A stretch of 64,000 nt of DNA from Aliihoeflea sp052435735. GTDB lineage: Bacteria > Pseudomonadota > Alphaproteobacteria > Rhizobiales > Rhizobiaceae. The translations under genes were made by a program, and so were the position numbers. Positions 25,340 through 34,693 of the stretch are shown here, piece after piece. The DNA lies in contig JBQVNB010000011.1 in assembly GCA_052435735.1 (NCBI GenBank), positions 1 through 64,000 of the forward strand. The letters run 5' to 3'. Each line of letters begins with the position of its first letter. Within the stretch, counting starts at the first letter, position 1. The notes under the pieces were generated by a model. It was not told the DNA's origin, searched no databases, and saw only the letters and a program-made list of their open reading frames with translations.

Positions 25340-26647
25340 GTGAAAATTGCGTATCTGGTAAACACGTATCCGCTTGGCAGTTCCACCTTCGTCCGCCGCG
25401 AGTTGCAGGCGGTCGAGCGCGCAGGAGTGGCCGTCAAGCGCTTCGCGCTCCGGGTGGACGGTTCGCTCGTCGACCCGGCCGATGTCGAGGAGCGGGAGAA
25501 GACCGAATACATCCTCGCGCAGCCCTGGTGGCGCCTTGCCGCGACGGCCTTGGCCACCCTTGTCCGCGCGCCCGCCCGGACGCTGTCCGCGCTCGCGCTG
25601 ACCGTTCGCCTGGCACGCGGATCGCGGGCCGGTTACGGGCGCCATCTGGCCTATCTCGTCGAAGCCTGCCATCTCGCCTGGCGCTGCCGGGACCTGCGCA
25701 TCCAGCATGTCCACGCGCATTTCGGCACGAACTCGGCGGCGATCGCCATGCTCGCCAATGCGCTTGGCGGTCCCGGCTACAGTTTCACCGTTCACGGCCC
25801 TGAAGAATTCGACATGCCGAACGCGCTCTCGCTCGGCGACAAGATCGAACGGGCGGCTTTCGTCGTCGCCATCAGTTCCTTCGGTCGAAGCCAGCTCTAT
25901 CGGTGGAGCCGTTCCGGCGACTGGAACAAGATCGCGATCGTCCATTGCGGCATCGATCCGTCCATGTTCCGAAAGCCCGCCCCGCCCGCCGGCGCACGGC
26001 GTCTGGTCACGGTCGGTCGACTGGTCGAGCAGAAGGGCCAGTTGCTCCTCATCGAGGCCATGGCGCGCGCAGCGAGAACCCATCCCGATCTTCATCTGAC
26101 GATCGTCGGCGACGGTGTGATGCGCGGCGAGATCGAGGCGGCCGTTCGCCGCTCCGGGCTCCAGGCCAATGTCACGCTTGCCGGATGGCTGGACGAGAAG
26201 GCGGTGCGAGTGGCACTGGACGCTGCCGACGCGCTCGTCCTTCCCAGTTTCGCCGAAGGGCTTCCGGTCGTTCTGATGGAGGCGATGGCCGCGGCGCGGC
26301 CGGTGATCGCGACGCGGATCGCAGGCATTCCCGAACTCGTTCGCGATGGTGCACACGGTTGGCTCGTCACGCCGGGCGACGTGGTCTCGCTGACCGATGC
26401 GATCGAACAGTTCGCGACGACCCGTCCCAAGCGGCTGGCAGAGATGGGCCGGGCTGGGCGCGCGCGCGCGCTCGAACGGCACGACATCGACCGATGCGCC
26501 GCGCAACTGGTCGATCTCATGGGTGGGGTCGTGCAGACGGGCGTTGTCGTCAGGGATCGGTTTCCCTCACCGGCCTCGCCGCCAATGCGGCCGACAGCAC
26601 AAGGCGTGGCGCGACACATGGCCGGTGCGCAGCGGCGCGTCCGTTGA
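25340..26647 (+). CDS. Glycosyltransferase family 4 (WcaL/AmsK-like)
   Basis: A 435-aa GT4 enzyme with start codon GTG. The start KIAYLVNTYPLGSSTFVRRE is the 'YPxxSETFxxxE' signature of colanic-acid/amylovoran-type transferases. It also has HVHAHFGTNSA, FTVHGPEEFD, RLVTVGRLVEQKGQLLLIEA, IVGDGVMRGEIE and PSFAEGLPVVLMEAMA with the E-x7-E pair. It acts in the cytoplasm on lipid-linked repeat units. The final 45 residues are low-complexity. It precedes the PKS by 139 bp on the same strand; the gap contains AT-rich sequence but no evident terminator, so read-through into the PKS gene is possible. Confidence 0.9.
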   Translation: MKIAYLVNTYPLGSSTFVRRELQAVERAGVAVKRFALRVDGSLVDPADVEEREKTEYILAQPWWRLAATALATLVRAPARTLSALALTVRLARGSRAGYGRHLAYLVEACHLAWRCRDLRIQHVHAHFGTNSAAIAMLANALGGPGYSFTVHGPEEFDMPNALSLGDKIERAAFVVAISSFGRSQLYRWSRSGDWNKIAIVHCGIDPSMFRKPAPPAGARRLVTVGRLVEQKGQLLLIEAMARAARTHPDLHLTIVGDGVMRGEIEAAVRRSGLQANVTLAGWLDEKAVRVALDAADALVLPSFAEGLPVVLMEAMAAARPVIATRIAGIPELVRDGAHGWLVTPGDVVSLTDAIEQFATTRPKRLAEMGRAGRARALERHDIDRCAAQLVDLMGGVVQTGVVVRDRFPSPASPPMRPTAQGVARHMAGAQRRVR

Positions 26648-26786
26648 GCAGTCGGCCTGCGCATCGGCGGCATGCCAAGCATAACCGAATGATTTATTGA
26701 AGAAGAACTGTGACGACCGGTAAATTTGCTTCGAGAGTGCGGGTCGTCGCCCGGGCGCGTCCTGCAGACCCAGTTGGGATGCCCAG

Positions 26787-29700
26787 ATGAACGTCTATTC
26801 GCCGCCAGCCGCGATCTCGCCAAACGACATTGCCGTCGTGGGGATGTCGCTGCGCGCGCCGGGGGCAGGCGATGTCGAGAGCTTCTGGTCGAACATCCGC
26901 AACGGCGTCGAATCCGTCCGCGACCTGACGGCCGAGGAAGTCGCCTCCGCCGCCGCCGATGGCGCGCCGGTCGACGATCCGCATTATGTGCGCCGGACCG
27001 CGGACGTGGCCGACATGGAGATGTTCGACGCGGATTTCTTCGGCCTCAGTCCGAAGGAAGCGGCGATCATGGACCCCCAGCATCGCCTGTTTCTGGAGTG
27101 CGCGTGGGAGGCGATGGAGGATGCGGGGCACACGCCGGACACGATCCGGGGGCCCGTCGGTGTCTTTGCCGGTTGTGGCATGGGCAGCTATTTCTATTTC
27201 AACGTCTGCAGCAACCGGCAACTCGTCGAGCAGGTCGGCATGTTCCTGCTGCGCCACAACGGCAACGACAAGGACTTCCTGGCGACGCGCACCTCCTTTT
27301 CCTTCGACCTGCGCGGGCCGAGCGTCAACGTTCAGACCGCCTGTTCGACCTCGCTGGTCGCTGCGCATTATGCCTGCCAGAGCCTGATTTCGGGCGAATG
27401 CGACATGGCGCTTGCCGGCGGCGTCACCATCGAGTTCCCGCATCGCCGCGGCTATCTTTTCCAGGAAGGCGAAATCCTGTCGCCGGACGGGCATTGCCGG
27501 CCGTTCGACCATCGCGCTGCCGGCACGGTCTTCGGCAGCGGGGCAGGCGTGGTCGTCCTGCGCCGCCTTGCCGACGCCATTGCCGATGGCGACCGCATCC
27601 ACGCCGTCATCAAGGGCTCGGCCGTCAACAATGACGGCGCCGGCAAGGCCGGATATCTCGCGCCCAGCGTCAACGGCCAGGCCGAGGCCATCATCGAGGC
27701 GCAGGGGCTTGCCGGCATCGAAGCCGAGACGATCGACTATGTCGAGTGCCACGGCACCGGCACCGCGCTCGGCGATCCGATCGAGATCGAGGCGCTGACG
27801 CAGGCCTTTCGCCAGAACACCGATCGGCGGGGTTTTTGTGCGGTCGGCTCGGTCAAGTCCAATATCGGCCATCTCGACACGGCGGCCGGCGTCGTCAGCC
27901 TGATCAAGGTCGCGCTTTCGCTCAAGCACGGCGAAATCCCGCCCTCGCTCGGCTTCGAGGCGCCCAATCCCGCCATCGCCTTCGACGCCAGCCCGTTCTT
28001 CGTCAATTCCAGCCTGCGACCCTGGCCGATGGCCGGCCGGCCGCGGCGCGCGGCGGTCAATTCGCTGGGCGTCGGGGGCACCAACGCGCACATGATCCTC
28101 GAGGAAGCGCCGCATCGGCCGATCGACCCGCAAGGCGAGCGAGTGGACGAAAAGGCCATGCTGATCACGCTGTCGGCAAAGCAGCCGAAGGCGCTGGACG
28201 ACATGGCCGCGCGGATCGGCGCAGCTCTCACCTCGCAGCCGGGACTGGCGCTTCGCGATGCCGTTCACACGCTTCATGCCGGCCGCCGGCAGTTCGAGCA
28301 TCGCCGCGTCGTCGCCGTGCGCGACCGCGATGACGCCGTGCAGTCCCTGACGCAGTCCGACGCCAGCTACACCTTCACCCACAGGCGCGTCGATGGTGCG
28401 GGTGAGGTCGTGTTTCTGTTTCCGGGGGGAGGGGCGCAACATCCGGGCATGGCGCGCGATCTTTACGAGCGCGATACGGATTTCCGGGCGCATGTGGATG
28501 AGGGGCTTGGCTACCTGCCCGCAGAGGCGGAAGCCGAAATTCGCGAGATCTGGCTCGGCGGGTCGCTGTCGCACGATGACGCCCGGCAGCGTTTCCTGCT
28601 TCCCTCGCGCCAGTTGCCGGCGATCCTGATCGTCGAGGTGGCGCTTGCGCGGCTTTGGATGCAGCGCGGCATCCGGCCAGCGGCCCTGATCGGGCATTCG
28701 ATGGGCGAGAATGCCGCCGCCTGCATCGCCGGCGTGCTCAGCTACCGGGACGCTGTCGGGCTCGTGCATCTGCGCGGCCGGCTGTTCGACACGATCGAGC
28801 CAGGCGGCATGCTGTCGGTGTCGGCCGATGCCGAGACCGTGCGCAATCTCATCTTGCCGGAACTCGATCTCGCCTCGGTCAACGCGCCGCAGCTATGCGT
28901 CGTGTCCGGTCGCAATGCCGATTTGCAGCGCTTCGGCGACCTGCTTGCCGCGCAGAACATCGATGCGACGCGCGTGCCGATCGACATCGCGGCGCATTCG
29001 CGGATGCTCGACGGCATCCTTGCGCCGTTCGAGGCGTATCTCCGTGGAATTTCGCTTCGTGCGCCGACCATCCCGATCATTTCGAACCGCGACGGACGGA
29101 CGCTTTGCGCCGCGGACGCGACCGACCCTGCCTACTGGACCACCCATCTGCGATCGACGGTCGAATTCGCCAAAGGGCTGTCTACGCTCGCCGCCGATGA
29201 CCGGCGCATCTATGTCGAGGTCGGCCCGGGGCGGACGATGTCGTCGCTAGCGAAGGGGCAGGGAACGATCGACGCCAACCGCGTCATCAATTCGCTGCCG
29301 CATCCCGATGACACATGCGACGACCATCTCCATTTCCTCGCGGCTTTGGGAAGAAGCTGGGCCGTCGGGCTGAACCCGGACCTGTCCGATCTGGTGACGC
29401 GACCCAGCGCGCGCCGGGTGAGCCTGCCGACCTATCCGTTCCAGCGCCGCCGCTATTTCATCGAGCCCGCGCGCGAAGCCGCCGACAGCACGCGGCGAGA
29501 TCTCCCGCTCGAGAAGATCGCGAACATCGAGGATTGGGGCTACCGGCGCGACTGGAAGCGCTCCGTCCCCGACTGCTCGCCAGATGCCGCGAAGGACGCG
29601 TCCTCATGGCTGGTCTTCCTCGACGAAGCCGGGCATGGCGAGAAGCTGGCAGCCAGGCTGCGGGGGCTCGGCCACACGGTGGCAACGGTCGCGCTCGGCG

Positions 29701-32700
29701 ATGCGTTTGCGGTTCGCGGCAGGGACGAATTCGTGCTGTGCCCGGAAGACGGGCGGGCCGGATATGACGCGCTCGTCAGCGCCCTTGGCGAGCGCGGCGA
29801 CTTTCCGCGCCGCATCGTCCATCTCTGGCTGCTGACGCAAAGCCGATCGTTCCGGCCGGGGTCGAGCTTCTTCCAGCGCAATCAGGAATGCGGCTTCTAC
29901 AGCCTCCTGCACCTCGCGCAGGCGATGACCGATGCCGATGAAGGGCACGATCTGCATCTGACCGTCGCGACAAACGGGCTCCAGCGTGTCGCTGACGAGC
30001 CGGTTCCATTCCCCGAAAAGGCGACCATTCTCGGCCCCGCCCTCGTGATCCCGCGCGAACTGGAGGGCTCGTTTGTTCGCGTCGTGGACTTCGCCGTCGC
30101 CGAAGCGGCCGAGCAAGGCCGGACATGGCGTCGCCGTGCGCCCGTCGCCTCCCTCGTCGATGATCAACTCTGGGACGAAATCTTCGCCCAACCTTCGAGC
30201 GAAGCGGTGGCGTGGCGCGGCGACAGGCGCTGGACGCAATGCACGACGCGGCTGCCGCTGAAGCCGGCTCTGACGAGCGCGGCGGGCCTGTGGCAAGACG
30301 GCGTCTATCTCTTCACCGGCGGCCTCGCCGACCTGTCGCTTGCCCTTGCCCGTTCGCTGGCGGACGAACTCCACGCGCGCCTCGCGCTCGTCGGCCGCAC
30401 GGAACTGCCCGCCCGCGCCGAGTGGCCGCTCTGGAAGCGTGTCCTTCCGCGCGACAACCGCATCCGGCGCGCGATCGATGCCATCGAAGACCTCGAGGCA
30501 CGGGGCGCGCAGGTTGCCTATTTCAAGGCGGATGTCGCCGACCCGGAGGCGATGGCCGCGGTCATCAGGAACGCCAGGGAAAGGTTCGGTCGCATTGACG
30601 GCGTCTTTCATGCGGCAGGCGTCGTGGACGACGCGCTGATGCAGGCGAAGACCAGCGAGAGCATCGACGGCGTGCTCGCGCCGAAACTTTATGGCACGGC
30701 CGTCCTCGACGAAGTTCTGGCGCGCGAGCCCGTCGATCTCGTCGTCCTCTTCTCATCGACGAGCACCGATACGGCGCCGGCCGGTCAGGTCGACTACATC
30801 GCCGCCAACGCCTATCTCAACGCCTATGCCGAATCGCGCGCGGGTGACGGCAACCGGCGCACCGTCGCTTTGCATTGGGGCGTCTGGAACGAAGTCGGCA
30901 TGGCCGCGCGCGCCGTCGCCGGCTCGCCCCAGCGCGTCGGCGAAACGATGCTAGCGCAGCGTCCCGACGATCCGTTCTTCGAGCGCTGGGTGGAGGACGA
31001 GGCGGGCATCGCCTGGCTTGAAACGTCCATCGCACCGGCTTCGCACTGGATGCTGGACGAGCATCGGCTGACGTCCGGCCAGCCGATCCTGCCCGGAACC
31101 GCCTATGTCGACATCGTCCTGCGTGCCGCGGTCGCCTACGGGCTTCCGGCCACCGGCCATCTGACCGATCTGGTCTTCCTGCGACCCCTGATCGTGCCGG
31201 ACGGCGAGACGCGCACGCTGAGGGTTGGGTTCAGGTCGGCCGGCGACGGTTTTCAGGTCAGCGTCCTGGCGTCCGGCAAGCACGCCGAAGCGCATTACGA
31301 TCCGCATCCGCGGGGATCGCGCCGACCGATATCGATCGTGGAACTCGAGCGGCGATGCACGGACAGGCGCGCTGCCCCCGAGGGCTCGTCGCTTCGGGCA
31401 ATCCAGGAGGGGCATGTCAGCTTCGGGCTGCGCTGGGGCGTCCTGCGCCGTCTCGCGCTCGGGCCGGATGCGGCGGTCGCGCAGATTGAACTCGCGCCGC
31501 GTTTTCGAGATGATCTCGAGGCCGGCAGCGTCGCACATCCCGCTCTCCTCGACATCGCGACGGGATGTGCGATGGAACTCGTTCCAGATTACGATCCGGA
31601 CGAGACGCTCTGGGCGCCGGCGAGCTACGGCGCGCTGACCCTCCACCGCCCCCTGCCGGGCAGATTCACCAGCATCGTGCGCCTTGCCGACAGCGCCGAT
31701 CTCGGCGCAGGCTACGCCGCCTTCGACATCACCATCGTCGATGCGGATGGCCTGGCGGTGCTGGAGGTCGATGATTTCGTGGTCAAGAAGCTTGACACCG
31801 ATCTCGGCTTTGCCGACCATGCCGAAAAGATCGAGCAGGCGCCGCGCGCACACGCCGCCCCTGCTGCCGCGACGCCGCTCGCGGCACAGGTTCGCGCCGG
31901 CATCACGCCGGCCGAGGGGTTCGATGCGCTCGTGCGCGCGCTCGCTGCCAAAGTCGTCCAGCCGATCGTCAGTTCGATCGATCTCGATGTGCTGCGCGAG
32001 CGGGCGGCGAAGCCGGCAGTGCCGCAGAAAGCCGATGCCAATCTCTTCGATCGCCCCGAACTCGACGAAGCCTATGTCGCGCCGCGCAACGACATCGAAG
32101 CGACGCTCGTAGCGTTCTGGCGCGAATTGCTGGGCGTCGAGCGCGTCGGCATCCATGACAGCTTCTTCGACATCGGCGGCCATTCGCTGATCGCGGTGCG
32201 CCTGTTCCGCATGATCCGCAACCGCTTCGGCGTCGACCTGCCGATGTCGGTCCTGTTCGAGGCGCCGACGATCGCGGCATGTGCCGGGCTTCTGGCAACG
32301 CATGGCATTGCGGAGGCAGGAGAGGCGCAGCCCGTGGCCGCCGCACCTGCAACCAGCGCGACGCATCTCGTTGCGCTGCGGGTGGACGCGAAGCAGCGAT
32401 CGGCGACGCCGCTCTTCATCTGCGCCGGCATGTTCGGCAATGTCCTCAACCTGCGCCAGCTCGCGCTGCATGTCGGACGCGACCGGCCCGTCTATGCGTT
32501 GCAGGCGCGAGGCCTCTTCGGCGGCGCGGAGCCGCACGAGACGTTCGAGGAGATGGCCCGCGACTACATCGCGGAAATGCGGACCGTGCAACCCTCTGGG
32601 CCCTATCTCCTGGCCGGCTTTTCCGGCGGCGGCATAACGGCCTACGAGATGGCGCGGCAACTCGTCGCCGAGGGCGAGGAGGTCGCGCGCCTCATCATGC

Positions 32701-33209
32701 TCGACACCCCCCTCCCGACGCAGCCCGCCTTGTCGCGGCGCGATCGCGCGTCGATGAAGATTCAGGACATCCGGCGGCATGGGCTGGGCTTCGTGCGGCA
32801 GTGGGTCGGTAACAAGATCGACTGGGCCGCCAAGCAAAGGCAATTGGCCGGGCAGGCCGACCACGCGTCATCGTCGGAAGACTTCCACAACGGCTCCATC
32901 GAGGCAGCCTTCTACCGTGCGCTCCAGAGATATGAGCCCGGTCCCTATGATGGTGCAGTGGCTCTCTATCGGCCGCGTCCCTCAGTCTACTACACGTTGA
33001 GCGGGGGACGCCGGTTGCAGTCCGGTCGCAACCTCATCCGAGACGACAATGGCTGGAGCCCCCTTGTGCCGGATCTGGCGGTGACCGAGGTGCCGGGCGA
33101 CCACGATTCGATGGTTCTCGAACCGTGCGTGCGCGTGCTCGCCGATCGCATGCGTGCGGAACTTTCGAAAGACCGGTCACAGATTCACCAGTCGATCGCC
33201 GCCGAATAG
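26787..33209 (+). CDS. Type I polyketide synthase KS-AT-KR-DH-ACP-TE
   Basis: A 2140-aa single-module PKS. KS (~10-440): TACSTS with Cys186, HGTGT with His322, NIGH with His362. AT (~530-850): FPGGGAQHPGM, GHSMGE with Ser638; the specificity box is IAAHS, so the extender is uncertain. KR (~900-1390): catalytic Ser1324 and Tyr1337, but the cofactor motif reads TGGLADLS instead of TGGxGxxG. DH (~1410-1700): EHRLTSGQPILPG with His1426 and HPALLD with Asp1589. ACP: GGHSL, Ser1800. TE: GFSGGG, Ser1946. KR precedes DH, the reverse of the common order. It may extend the glycyl unit from the NRPS or make an acyl chain iteratively, released by its TE. RkpA of Sinorhizobium is a precedent for a PKS in a polysaccharide locus. 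Confidence 0.95.
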   Translation: MNVYSPPAAISPNDIAVVGMSLRAPGAGDVESFWSNIRNGVESVRDLTAEEVASAAADGAPVDDPHYVRRTADVADMEMFDADFFGLSPKEAAIMDPQHRLFLECAWEAMEDAGHTPDTIRGPVGVFAGCGMGSYFYFNVCSNRQLVEQVGMFLLRHNGNDKDFLATRTSFSFDLRGPSVNVQTACSTSLVAAHYACQSLISGECDMALAGGVTIEFPHRRGYLFQEGEILSPDGHCRPFDHRAAGTVFGSGAGVVVLRRLADAIADGDRIHAVIKGSAVNNDGAGKAGYLAPSVNGQAEAIIEAQGLAGIEAETIDYVECHGTGTALGDPIEIEALTQAFRQNTDRRGFCAVGSVKSNIGHLDTAAGVVSLIKVALSLKHGEIPPSLGFEAPNPAIAFDASPFFVNSSLRPWPMAGRPRRAAVNSLGVGGTNAHMILEEAPHRPIDPQGERVDEKAMLITLSAKQPKALDDMAARIGAALTSQPGLALRDAVHTLHAGRRQFEHRRVVAVRDRDDAVQSLTQSDASYTFTHRRVDGAGEVVFLFPGGGAQHPGMARDLYERDTDFRAHVDEGLGYLPAEAEAEIREIWLGGSLSHDDARQRFLLPSRQLPAILIVEVALARLWMQRGIRPAALIGHSMGENAAACIAGVLSYRDAVGLVHLRGRLFDTIEPGGMLSVSADAETVRNLILPELDLASVNAPQLCVVSGRNADLQRFGDLLAAQNIDATRVPIDIAAHSRMLDGILAPFEAYLRGISLRAPTIPIISNRDGRTLCAADATDPAYWTTHLRSTVEFAKGLSTLAADDRRIYVEVGPGRTMSSLAKGQGTIDANRVINSLPHPDDTCDDHLHFLAALGRSWAVGLNPDLSDLVTRPSARRVSLPTYPFQRRRYFIEPAREAADSTRRDLPLEKIANIEDWGYRRDWKRSVPDCSPDAAKDASSWLVFLDEAGHGEKLAARLRGLGHTVATVALGDAFAVRGRDEFVLCPEDGRAGYDALVSALGERGDFPRRIVHLWLLTQSRSFRPGSSFFQRNQECGFYSLLHLAQAMTDADEGHDLHLTVATNGLQRVADEPVPFPEKATILGPALVIPRELEGSFVRVVDFAVAEAAEQGRTWRRRAPVASLVDDQLWDEIFAQPSSEAVAWRGDRRWTQCTTRLPLKPALTSAAGLWQDGVYLFTGGLADLSLALARSLADELHARLALVGRTELPARAEWPLWKRVLPRDNRIRRAIDAIEDLEARGAQVAYFKADVADPEAMAAVIRNARERFGRIDGVFHAAGVVDDALMQAKTSESIDGVLAPKLYGTAVLDEVLAREPVDLVVLFSSTSTDTAPAGQVDYIAANAYLNAYAESRAGDGNRRTVALHWGVWNEVGMAARAVAGSPQRVGETMLAQRPDDPFFERWVEDEAGIAWLETSIAPASHWMLDEHRLTSGQPILPGTAYVDIVLRAAVAYGLPATGHLTDLVFLRPLIVPDGETRTLRVGFRSAGDGFQVSVLASGKHAEAHYDPHPRGSRRPISIVELERRCTDRRAAPEGSSLRAIQEGHVSFGLRWGVLRRLALGPDAAVAQIELAPRFRDDLEAGSVAHPALLDIATGCAMELVPDYDPDETLWAPASYGALTLHRPLPGRFTSIVRLADSADLGAGYAAFDITIVDADGLAVLEVDDFVVKKLDTDLGFADHAEKIEQAPRAHAAPAAATPLAAQVRAGITPAEGFDALVRALAAKVVQPIVSSIDLDVLRERAAKPAVPQKADANLFDRPELDEAYVAPRNDIEATLVAFWRELLGVERVGIHDSFFDIGGHSLIAVRLFRMIRNRFGVDLPMSVLFEAPTIAACAGLLATHGIAEAGEAQPVAAAPATSATHLVALRVDAKQRSATPLFICAGMFGNVLNLRQLALHVGRDRPVYALQARGLFGGAEPHETFEEMARDYIAEMRTVQPSGPYLLAGFSGGGITAYEMARQLVAEGEEVARLIMLDTPLPTQPALSRRDRASMKIQDIRRHGLGFVRQWVGNKIDWAAKQRQLAGQADHASSSEDFHNGSIEAAFYRALQRYEPGPYDGAVALYRPRPSVYYTLSGGRRLQSGRNLIRDDNGWSPLVPDLAVTEVPGDHDSMVLEPCVRVLADRMRAELSKDRSQIHQSIAAE

Positions 33210-33223
33210 GCGGTGCCCGCCGC

Positions 33224-34534
33224 TCAGTCCGTCGCGTGCTGCATGGCTGGCAACAGATCGTCCGGTTTGGTGGATCGTCCGAGCACCCAGTCGTAGACTT
33301 GCAGGATCTGGCGGGCCTTTCGGTCCCAGGTGAAATGGCTTCGGACCCGATCCCGAGCGTTCAGCCCGATGGTCGAAGCCAGATCTGGATTTTCCGTCAG
33401 ACGTTCGAGTTCGGTTCGAAACCGCTCGACGATTTCCCTTCGGGTGCCGATGGGCACCTTGATGCCGGTTTCGTCGGTGACGATTTCGCCGGGGCCGGCA
33501 TAGTCGACGATCAGAGGCGCGAGCCCCAGCGCCATCGCTTCCATGACCGCGCCGCCGCCGAATTCACGGATCGACGGGAATGCGAACAGCGTGCATTGCG
33601 AGGCAACCGTCCGCACATCGGCGTGTGCCATCCAGCCGTGAAAAGTCACCGCGTTCGATGCCCCTTCGCGAGCGACCAAGTTTTTCAACTCGCTCAGCAA
33701 CGGACCGTCGCCAATCATGTCCAGGCGAAGGCGCCCGGCCAGGAGCAGCGGCATGGCAGCTTCGAGAAGGATATCGGGACCCTTGTAGGGCACCATCCTT
33801 CCGATGAAACAGCCTCGCAACGGCACCGAGAGGGGGGGCTTTGGCGAGGACACCCAGTCCGTGTCGATGGCGTTTTCCGGCAGGTAGATGCATTTTTCCC
33901 GGAACCGGAGCGGTATCTCGCTTTCGGTATGCCTGGAGCCGACAAAAATGGCGGCGGAATTTGCAAGGGTGCTGCTGCGTCCGGGCGCCAGCTTGTAGAG
34001 GCTGCGGACGTAGGAGAGCACTTCGCGCTCGCGTCGGCGCTCGCTGTCGAAGCCCTTCGGCCACGGCACGCCGCCGTTGAGCGGGCCCAGAACGAACGGC
34101 GTACCGGCTTGAGCGCAGCGCCGGGCGAGGGGGCTGGGAATCGTCGGACTCAATGGCGTCACCCGATGCACGACATCGTATCTGCCGGCCTTGATGTCCA
34201 TGCCGAAAGATTGCCAGACCAGGTGCTCGAAATAGGGATAGGAGAGTGCCGCGAAGGCCTGCAGCGTCGTCCAGCCCTTTCCCTCGCCCATCCGCAGCAG
34301 ACTGCCGATCTTCCAGAGCGGGCGGGCGACGGCTTCGGAATCGATGGCCGTGAAATCGACGTTTTCGAGAAGACCTGCCCGCAGAAAAGCGTCGCGGTTC
34401 CTGACCTGCGTGACGATGTGGACATCGGCAACCTGGCGAAGCGCCTTGCAGAGGGACCATCCCACGAGCGGCACGCTCACCCATTCCGGGTTGGCCGCTT
34501 CAGCAATGACGAGCAGCTTGAGACGCGACGACAT
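33224..34534 (-). CDS. Glycosyltransferase family 4
   Basis: A 436-aa GT4 enzyme facing the PKS gene (stops 14 bp apart). The N-terminal domain has LKLLVIAEAANPEWVSVPLV and YDVVHRVTPLSP; the linker has FVLGPLNGGVPWP. The donor domain has RGCFIGRMVPYKGPDILLEA, DMIGDGPLLSEL, TFHGWMAH and PSIREFGGGAVMEAMALG with the E-x7-E motif. It is similar to the wide WcaC/PimB-like group. Divergent from the next GT4 gene across a 159-bp AT-rich spacer (34535-34693) in which no firm copy of the EPS motif was found. No clear ribosome site precedes the ATG, so the start is less sure than the function. Confidence 0.88.
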   Translation of the reverse strand: MSSRLKLLVIAEAANPEWVSVPLVGWSLCKALRQVADVHIVTQVRNRDAFLRAGLLENVDFTAIDSEAVARPLWKIGSLLRMGEGKGWTTLQAFAALSYPYFEHLVWQSFGMDIKAGRYDVVHRVTPLSPTIPSPLARRCAQAGTPFVLGPLNGGVPWPKGFDSERRREREVLSYVRSLYKLAPGRSSTLANSAAIFVGSRHTESEIPLRFREKCIYLPENAIDTDWVSSPKPPLSVPLRGCFIGRMVPYKGPDILLEAAMPLLLAGRLRLDMIGDGPLLSELKNLVAREGASNAVTFHGWMAHADVRTVASQCTLFAFPSIREFGGGAVMEAMALGLAPLIVDYAGPGEIVTDETGIKVPIGTRREIVERFRTELERLTENPDLASTIGLNARDRVRSHFTWDRKARQILQVYDWVLGRSTKPDDLLPAMQHATD

Positions 34535-34693
34535 GGTCTTGGGTCAAATTTCCCGCGTGAAAACCCAGTAAGACGGACACAAAAACTTCGCCGCCGCAAC
34601 TAACACTTATTGTATATTGCTTCCGGTGGCGGGGCAGGCTGGAATAACGTCCTGCCCGCTGGTTTTCAGCGGGGTTCGATCATTGGGTTGGCG

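Noticed and set aside
33209..33221. GGCGG-TGC-CCGCC hairpin as bidirectional terminator between PKS and GT4 genes
   Set aside because: Short stem and no T-run on either strand; expected by chance in GC-rich DNA.
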